The notes beneath the pieces are model-generated. The model was not told where the DNA came from. It searched no databases and saw only the letters and a program-made list of their open reading frames with translations. From Solirubrobacteraceae bacterium (GTDB lineage Bacteria > Actinomycetota > Thermoleophilia > Solirubrobacterales > Solirubrobacteraceae): a stretch of 59,529 nt of DNA. A program made the position numbers and the translations under genes. This document shows, piece after piece, positions 54,336 through 59,529 of this stretch. The stretch covers positions 1 through 59,529 of the forward strand of contig JALNWQ010000021.1 in NCBI GenBank assembly GCA_023230855.1, read 5' to 3'. Position 1 is the stretch's first letter, and each line of letters opens with the position of its first letter.

Positions 54336-54790
54336 GCCGACAGCCGGGCGCGCTCCGCCGCCAGCGGATCGGTCCACTGCCGCAGCACGTCGCGGCGGGC
54401 GATCCGCCACCGTCCGTCGATGCGGACGTAGCGGTCGCGGTAGTGCAGCAGCATGAGGGTGTCCTCGCCCTTGCCGTCCTGCTCCTGCAGGTGGTGACAG
54501 AGCGCATACACCCGGCCGAACGCCTCGTCGCCCTCGACGTCGACGACGTGGTTGGCCATGACGTGCATCGTCGCGTCGAACGCGGCGATGAGCTGCACGA
54601 CCTCGAGCAGCCGCTCCCGGCCGACGTACTCGATCGACGGGTCGTCCTCGCCGGCCTCGTAGACCGCCAGGACCCCGTCGTCGGTGAAGAGGTCGGCGAA
54701 CGCCGCGGCGTCACGACCGTCGACGGCGAGCGCGTACTCGTCGACGACGCGTCGCAGCGACGCGATGTCGACGAGGTCGTCGACGCTCAC
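54332..54790 (-). CDS. SnoaL-like (NTF2-fold) protein
   Basis: The 152-residue protein is a paralogue of the 29408 gene: both have the ADLFTDDGVLAVYE-type stretch, MHVMANH/MHLMANH and RWRIARRDVLRQWT. Its GTG at 54790 overlaps the LLM stop (GTGA), and its stop overlaps the MFS start. Fold clear, reaction not assigned. Confidence 0.78.
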   Translation of the reverse strand: MSVDDLVDIASLRRVVDEYALAVDGRDAAAFADLFTDDGVLAVYEAGEDDPSIEYVGRERLLEVVQLIAAFDATMHVMANHVVDVEGDEAFGRVYALCHHLQEQDGKGEDTLMLLHYRDRYVRIDGRWRIARRDVLRQWTDPLAAERARLSA

Positions 54791-55866
54791 CACCGGCACG
54801 CCTCGGGGATCGCCTTGTGCGTCGGCGCCGGGTACTTCTTGTGGATCGGCTGCACGACCTCCTCGCCGAACCGCAGGATCTGCTCGCGGGCCTCCTCCAT
54901 CGACGGACCGGTCGGCATCCGGAACCGGATCGTGAAGTAGTCGACGCCGAACTCCTCGTGGTACCGCTCGAGCTGCTCGATGCACTGCTGCGGGGTGCCC
55001 ATGACGATGTGCGGGGCGCACCGCTCGGGCGTGATGTCCGCCTCGCTCTTGAACTCCGGGTGGTTGATGAAGATCCCGGCGCGGAAGTAGAACTTCAGCT
55101 CCTCGCAGAAGTGCCGGCCGAAGAGGTTCGCCGCCTCGTCGAACGTGTCGGCGACCCACCCGTCGCGCATGAGGGTGATGAACGGGTCCTTGCCGAGCTC
55201 GCGGGCGAACTCGCGGTACGCGCCGACGTTCTTGTCCCAGACCTCCTTCATCAGGGGGTACTGGTCGCCGGTCCAGCTGTCGCCGTACTCGGCGGAGCGC
55301 CGGATCGCGGCCGGGTTGGCGTTGCCGCCGCCCCAGATCGGCCACCCGCCCTGCTGGTAGGGCTGCGGCGCGAGCAGGCCGTCCTCGACCTTGTAGTGCT
55401 TGCCGTCGAAGTCGAACCGCTCGCCCTTGAACGCCTCGTCCCAGACCGCGATGAACTCCTTGAACCGGCCTAGGAGCTTCTCGCGCGGGATGCCGAACTG
55501 CTTCCAGTAGCCCTCGTGGTAGCCGCGCGAGATCGTCGTGTACAGACGACCCTTGGAGATGTTGTCGATGACCGAGAACTGCTCGGCGGCGCGGAGCGGA
55601 TGGTCGAGCGTCGCGACGTAGGTGAACGTCCCGATCGCGACCTTCTCGGTCTCGCGGGCGAGAATCGTCAGCAGCTGGATCGGACCGGGCAGATAGCACT
55701 CGGTGCGACCGTGCCGATGCGGGACCTGGAGCGAGTGGAACCCGGCCTTCTCGGCCAGCAGCCCCTCCTCGATCATCTGGTCGATCGTGCGACTGGCGTC
55801 GTCACGGTCGGGCATGGGCTGGTCGTACCCGCCCTTGTGCATGTCCATCAAGTAGCCGATGCGCAC
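54787..55866 (-). CDS. LLM-class flavin-dependent oxidoreductase
   Basis: The 359-residue protein has the bacterial luciferase-like barrel: AEKAGFHSLQVPHRHGRTE, VAIGTFTYVATLDHPLRAAEQFSVIDN and GRLYTTISRGYHEGYWKQFG. It is a different subgroup from the LLM at 50896 (longer, with DFDGKHYKVEDGLLAPQPYQ). GTG at 55866 follows GAGGAGAG. First gene of the operon under site 10. Possible roles: F420- or FMN-dependent monooxygenation or reduction. Confidence 0.86.
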   Translation of the reverse strand: MRIGYLMDMHKGGYDQPMPDRDDASRTIDQMIEEGLLAEKAGFHSLQVPHRHGRTECYLPGPIQLLTILARETEKVAIGTFTYVATLDHPLRAAEQFSVIDNISKGRLYTTISRGYHEGYWKQFGIPREKLLGRFKEFIAVWDEAFKGERFDFDGKHYKVEDGLLAPQPYQQGGWPIWGGGNANPAAIRRSAEYGDSWTGDQYPLMKEVWDKNVGAYREFARELGKDPFITLMRDGWVADTFDEAANLFGRHFCEELKFYFRAGIFINHPEFKSEADITPERCAPHIVMGTPQQCIEQLERYHEEFGVDYFTIRFRMPTGPSMEEAREQILRFGEEVVQPIHKKYPAPTHKAIPEACRW

Positions 55867-55918
55867 GTGTTCTCTCCTCGGGTCTCAGGCGTCACGGCGG
55901 GCCGGCGCCCGCCGGGCC

Positions 55919-55943
55919 AGTCTAGTACCAAACAATCGGTCGG
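55919..55943 (-). promoter_or_regulatory. Promoter with operator, site 10
   Basis: CAAACAATCGGTCGG (55929-55943) lies directly upstream (minus strand) of a -10-like TAGACT (55924-55919), so it covers the spacer; no good -35 is seen. It drives the LLM-SnoaL-MFS operon. Confidence 0.7.
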
Positions 55944-55976
55944 TGGATTTTTCTGTGACGCCCGGCACGCCGGCGC

Positions 55977-57116
55977 TCACAGCCCGAGGTCGCGACCGAC
56001 GATCTCGCGCATGATCTCGTTGGTGCCGCCGTAGATCCGCTGCACCCGAGAGTCCCGCCACATCCGGGCGATCTCGTACTCCTCCATGTAGCCGTAGCCG
56101 CCGTGGAGCTGCAGGCAGCGGTCCATGACGCGGAACTCCAGCTCGGTCGTCCAGAACTTGGCGCCGGCGGCCTCGACCGGCGTGAGCTCGCCGACGACCT
56201 GGGCGTCGATGCAGCGGTCGACGTGGCTGCGGGCGATCGCGACCTCGGTCGACAGCTCGGCCAGGGCGTGCCGGTTGGCCTGGAACGTGCCGATCGGCCG
56301 ACCGAACGCGTTGCGCTCCTTGACGTAGTCCAGGGTGATCGCCAGCGCCTTCTCGGCGTGGGCGACCGCGGTCACCGCCATCGACAGCCGCTCCTGCGGC
56401 AGGTTGCGCATCATGTAGCGCAGGCCCTTCCCGGGGTCGCCGATGACGTCGGCCTCGGGCACGCGGACCCCGTCGAAGAACAGCTCGGCGGTGTCCTGCG
56501 CCTTGCGGCCGATCTTCTCGAGCTTGCGGCCACGGGTGAACCCGTCGGCCGTCGCCGGGACGACGAAGAGGCCGATCCCGTCGACGCCCTCCCGGACGGT
56601 CTTCGCCGCGACGACGACGAGGTCGGCCTGGATCCCGCTGGTGATGAACGTCTTCGAGCCCGACAGCTCGTAGTGGTCGCCGCGCCAGGTGGCGGTCGAC
56701 GCGATCGCCCGCAGGTCCGATCCCGTGCCCGGCTCGCTCATCGCGATCGCGATCACCGCGTCGCCGGTCGTGACCGACGGCAGCCACCGCGCCTGCTGCT
56801 CCTCCGACGCCAGGTCGGTGAAGTACGGCACGACGATGTCGTTCGTCAGCGAGAACGCGTCGGTCCGTGCGCCGGTCGCGACGACCTCCTCGTCGAGGAC
56901 GGCATTGAACCGGAAGTCGCGCAGCCCGGCGCCGCCGTGCTCCTCGTCCGCCGCGAACCCGACGAGGCCCAGCTCGGCCGACGCACGCCAGAACGGACGG
57001 TCGATGACGCCGTCCGCCTCCCAGGCGTCGCCGCGCGGCACCGCCTCGCGCTCCAGGAACCCACGGGCGGTCTCGCGAAACGCCTCGTGCTCGTCCTCGA
57101 AGATCGTCCTGCGCAT
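55977..57116 (-). CDS. Acyl-CoA dehydrogenase
   Basis: The 379-residue protein has the three-domain acyl-CoA dehydrogenase pattern: AIAMSEPGTGSDLRAI, the FAD region ITSGIQADLVVVAAKT, RNAFGRPIGTFQANRHALAE and QLHGGYGYMEEYEIARMWRDSRVQRIYGGTNEIM. The catalytic-base region (GGYGYMEEYE) and the C-terminal GGTNEIMREIVGRDL are intact. It makes a 2,3-double bond in an acyl-CoA. Start ATG at 57116 with CGGAGGAGCG upstream. It has operator site 11 upstream, shared with a divergent SDR. Confidence 0.94.
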   Translation of the reverse strand: MRRTIFEDEHEAFRETARGFLEREAVPRGDAWEADGVIDRPFWRASAELGLVGFAADEEHGGAGLRDFRFNAVLDEEVVATGARTDAFSLTNDIVVPYFTDLASEEQQARWLPSVTTGDAVIAIAMSEPGTGSDLRAIASTATWRGDHYELSGSKTFITSGIQADLVVVAAKTVREGVDGIGLFVVPATADGFTRGRKLEKIGRKAQDTAELFFDGVRVPEADVIGDPGKGLRYMMRNLPQERLSMAVTAVAHAEKALAITLDYVKERNAFGRPIGTFQANRHALAELSTEVAIARSHVDRCIDAQVVGELTPVEAAGAKFWTTELEFRVMDRCLQLHGGYGYMEEYEIARMWRDSRVQRIYGGTNEIMREIVGRDLGL

Positions 57117-57190
57117 CCCGCTCCTCCGTCGTCGACCGGCCGGTCCGTGCGCCGGACGCGCCCGGCGACCGGCCCTCCAGTTCTATCAAC

Positions 57191-57230
57191 CGAACGATCG
57201 TTTGACTAATCGCGGCCCGCGGACTACGGT
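57191..57230 (+). promoter_or_regulatory. Promoter with overlapping operator, site 11
   Basis: CGAACGATCGTTTGA (57191-57205) is the most symmetric copy (CGAACGATCGTTTG). It overlaps a -35-like TTGACT (57202-57207), followed after 17 bp by TACGGT (57225-57230). It can control the SDR at 57324 and the divergent acyl-CoA dehydrogenase. Confidence 0.75.
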
Positions 57231-57323
57231 CGGGATCACGGAACGTCGGCCGTCCGCGGGCGCCGCCGGCCGCTCACGGCCCGGCGGGACGCGGCGTCGA
57301 TCCCCACGACGCGAGGAGAGCCC

Positions 57324-58112
57324 ATGCTCAACGACAAGGTCTGCATCATCACCGGCGGCGCGGGGGCGATCGGCCGCGCGACCGCGATCGAGGTCGCCCG
57401 GCGCGGCGGCCGGGTCATGGTCGCCGACATCGCCGACGACGCCGGTGAGGAGACCGTCGCCCTCGTCGAGCAGGCCGGTGGCGAGGCCGCCTACCAGCGC
57501 TGCGACCTGACCGATCAGGCCCAGGTCGACGCGCTCATGGACGCGACCGTCAAGCGGTTCGGCGGGATCGACGTGCTGCACAACAACGCCGGCGTCCACG
57601 AGACCGACTTCTCGGAGACCCCGAGCCTCCTCGAGCTGGAGCGCGAGGTGTGGGACAAGGTCGTGTCGATCAACCTCACGTCGATCTGGGCCACGACCCG
57701 GGCCGCCGCGCCCCACCTGCTGCGGTCCGAGCGCGGGCCGTCGATCGTCAACGCGCTCTCCACCGGCGGGCTCACCGCCTACCCCAACGGCGCCGCGTAC
57801 TGCTCGACGAAGGGCGCCGTCCAGCAGCTCACCCGGGTCACCGCGGTCGAGCTCGCCCCGAAGGTGCGCTGCAACTGCTACGCGCCCGCCGCGCTCGACA
57901 CGCCGATGCTGCAGAAGTTCGTCGCGGCCGCCGAGGATCCCGAGGGCATCGTCCGGTCGATGGCCGGCACCCACCTCGTCCCGCGCCTGGGCACCGTCGA
58001 GGAGGTCGCCAAGCTCGTCTGCTTCCTCGCATCCGACGACGCGTCGTTCGTCAACGGCGCGACCTACAACGTCGACGGTGGATCGCTCGCCTGGCGCGGC
58101 GTCCGCGACTGA
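57324..58112 (+). CDS. Short-chain dehydrogenase/reductase
   Basis: The 262-residue SDR has TGGAGAIGRATAIE, NNAGVHETD, NALSTGGLTA and YCSTK, and ends FVNGATYNVDGG. GAGGAGAG precedes the ATG. Divergent from the acyl-CoA dehydrogenase. Substrate unknown, probably a cyclic or secondary alcohol given its neighbours. Confidence 0.88.
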   Translation: MLNDKVCIITGGAGAIGRATAIEVARRGGRVMVADIADDAGEETVALVEQAGGEAAYQRCDLTDQAQVDALMDATVKRFGGIDVLHNNAGVHETDFSETPSLLELEREVWDKVVSINLTSIWATTRAAAPHLLRSERGPSIVNALSTGGLTAYPNGAAYCSTKGAVQQLTRVTAVELAPKVRCNCYAPAALDTPMLQKFVAAAEDPEGIVRSMAGTHLVPRLGTVEEVAKLVCFLASDDASFVNGATYNVDGGSLAWRGVRD

Positions 58113-58172
58113 GCGGCCCGACCCGACCACCCCGGGCCGACGTCGCGTCGGCCCCCGACCCTTCCCACACGC

Positions 58173-58658
58173 ATGCCGATCTCCCAGTTCCACCACACCG
58201 GGGTCCTCGTCTCGGACCTCGACCACTCCGCCCGGTTCTACATCCGGGCCCTGGGCGCCGAGTGGCGCAACAAGCCCGTCGTCGTCGAGGGCGAGGGCGC
58301 CGCGGCGGTCTTCCCCGGCACCCCGGGCCTGAAGTTCCGCTTCTGCTATCTCGGGTTCCCCGACGGCGGGGCGTTGGAGCTCATGGAGTTCCCCGAGGAG
58401 CCGCGCCCCGAGTGGGCCGAGCTGCCCGCCAAGGGGATGCTGCCGCACTTCGGCCTGCTCGTCGACGACGTCGCGGCGGCCGCCGAGCGGGTCGTCGCCG
58501 AGGGTGGCCGGATGCTGTGGCCCGCGCCGGTCGACTGGGGCGGCGCGATGGTGCTCTACGTCGCCGATCCCGACGGCAACGCGATGGAGCTCTTCGACCA
58601 GCCGCTCGAGCGGATCGTCGAGATGACGAACGACCTGTTCCCCGACGCCCGGCCCTGA
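58173..58658 (+). CDS. VOC-family protein (glyoxalase-like)
   Basis: The 161-residue protein has VOC motifs at both ends: QFHHTGVLVSDLDHSARFYIRALG at the N-terminus (residues 5-28) and HFGLLVDDVAAAAERV, with VADPDGNAMELFDQ, giving the His and Glu ligands of a metal site. It follows the SDR by 60 bp and is probably co-transcribed. It may act as an isomerase, epimerase or lyase on a CoA ester. Confidence 0.82.
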   Translation: MPISQFHHTGVLVSDLDHSARFYIRALGAEWRNKPVVVEGEGAAAVFPGTPGLKFRFCYLGFPDGGALELMEFPEEPRPEWAELPAKGMLPHFGLLVDDVAAAAERVVAEGGRMLWPAPVDWGGAMVLYVADPDGNAMELFDQPLERIVEMTNDLFPDARP

Positions 58659-58713
58659 CCGTCGCGCCGTCCGTCCCCCGCGCACCCCGGTGACCCCCGG
58701 CCCCCGCCCGTCG

Positions 58714-59529
58714 ATGACCCCCACCGTCCCCCGCACCCGTCGCGTCACCTACTCGCGCAATCACACGTTGTCGTTGTCGCGGACGTGTTCGTCGGTGTGC
58801 AAGTACTGCGCGTTCGCCACTCGGTTGCCGCATCTGCGCACGCCCGAGGAGGTCGAGGCGGTCCTCGACGAGGCGGTCCGGCGACGGGCGAAGGAGTTGT
58901 TGATCCTGACGGGGGAGGAGCCGGACTCCCATCCCGGGGTGCGGGAGCGTCTGGCGGAGTTGGGGTTCGAGGACTTCGTCGCGTACGTGGTGTGGGCGGG
59001 CGAGCGGGCGCTGGAGCGCGGCCTGTTGCCGCATACGAACCTCGGTGCGGTCTCCAGGGAGGACTTGGTGCGGTTGCGGCGCGTGACGGCGTCGCAGGGC
59101 GTGATGCTGGAGTCGATCAGCGAGCGGCTGATGGACACGGTGCACGCGGGGTCGCCGTCGAAGCACCCGCAACGCCGGTTGGCGACGATCCGGGCGGCGG
59201 GGGAGCTGCGGATCCCGTTCACGTCCGGGATCCTCGTCGGGATCGGCGAGACCCCCGCCGAGCGGGTGGCGTCCCTTGAGGCGTTGGCGGAGGTCCATGC
59301 GGAGCATGGGCACTTGCAGGAGGTGATCCTGCAGAACTTCGTGCCGCACGAGCGCTACTACGGCAAGGACGTGGGGGAGATCGCGGACGCGTCGGCGCGG
59401 GCCTATTGGCGGACGGGGATCCTGGATGGGGAGCACGTCGGGTGGGAGCGCTCGCCGCACCTCGATCTTCCGGAGTGGGCGTGCCCGGTCTCGATCGAGG
59501 ACATGGTCGAGCTCGTCGGGATCACGCGG
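58714..59529 (+). CDS. cofG: 7,8-didemethyl-8-hydroxy-5-deazariboflavin synthase CofG domain (partial)
   Basis: The frame is open from ATG 58714 to the window edge (272 codons, no stop). It encodes a radical SAM protein with TYSRNHTLSLSRTCSSVCKYC, the CxxxCxxC cluster motif, LLILTGEEPDSHPGVR, NLGAVSREDL, MLESISERLM and ILVGIGETPAERV. This is CofG, or the CofG half of FbiC, in F420 synthesis. The codon use is unlike the neighbours: many TTG Leu and GCG/GGG codons, for example 12 TTG here against one in the preceding VOC gene. Whether it continues into CofH cannot be seen. Confidence 0.9.
   Translation, partial: MTPTVPRTRRVTYSRNHTLSLSRTCSSVCKYCAFATRLPHLRTPEEVEAVLDEAVRRRAKELLILTGEEPDSHPGVRERLAELGFEDFVAYVVWAGERALERGLLPHTNLGAVSREDLVRLRRVTASQGVMLESISERLMDTVHAGSPSKHPQRRLATIRAAGELRIPFTSGILVGIGETPAERVASLEALAEVHAEHGHLQEVILQNFVPHERYYGKDVGEIADASARAYWRTGILDGEHVGWERSPHLDLPEWACPVSIEDMVELVGITR

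Overview
The window is very GC-rich DNA with densely packed genes, frequent ATGA/GTGA stop-start overlaps and many GTG starts. This points to a high-GC Actinomycetota chromosome. F420-type flavin oxidoreductases, a CofG gene, a mycofactocin-type short-chain dehydrogenase (SDR) and a KorA/KorB 2-oxoacid:ferredoxin oxidoreductase all fit that phylum. Thermoleophilia (Solirubrobacterales-like) is my best guess, but only an inference. I see no rRNA, tRNA, insertion sequence or phage genes.

Region 1 (1-13473) is a complete type I-E CRISPR-Cas locus on the minus strand: cas3, cse1, cse2, cas7e, cas5e, cas6e, cas1, cas2 and a separate DEDDh (DnaQ-like) exonuclease, then a 47-bp AT-rich leader and an array of at least 56 repeats that probably continues past the left edge. 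A lone CRISPR-repeat-like hairpin and an inverted repeat lie in the presumed promoter region upstream of cas3.

Region 2 (13474-25045) is mostly housekeeping: a TlpA-like thioredoxin, a GNAT acetyltransferase and an AEC permease in one minus-strand operon; a large SF2 helicase with an acidic insert and a basic histone-H1-like tail; korA-korB; birA; a metallo-hydrolase; and bioY.

Region 3 (25194-58658) is a catabolic island: five SDRs, a P450, an acyl-CoA dehydrogenase, a 3-hydroxyacyl-CoA dehydrogenase, a dienoyl-CoA-reductase-like flavoenzyme, three SnoaL-like proteins, three VOC proteins, two LLM flavin enzymes, an ADP-forming acyl-CoA synthetase, a ketone-carboxylase-like HyuA/HyuB pair, a two-gene PEP-utilising enzyme without ATP-grasp domain, a solute-binding lipoprotein and an MFS exporter. 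Nearly every transcription unit has a copy of one 15-bp imperfect palindrome (consensus CAAACGATYGGTTGR) in its promoter. I count 11 copies between 28672 and 57205, several directly on -35/-10 boxes. This looks like one local regulon, probably under a TetR-type repressor, yet no regulator gene is in the window. Three secreted or membrane-protein genes at 39.7-41.7 kb interrupt the island and lack the motif. The combined logic suggests oxidation of a hydroxylated or ketonic substrate, ATP-dependent carboxylation of a ketone, activation to a CoA thioester, and beta-oxidation-like steps.

Region 4 (58714-59529) is the 5' part of cofG (F420 deazaflavin synthesis), cut by the right edge, with codon use unlike its neighbours.
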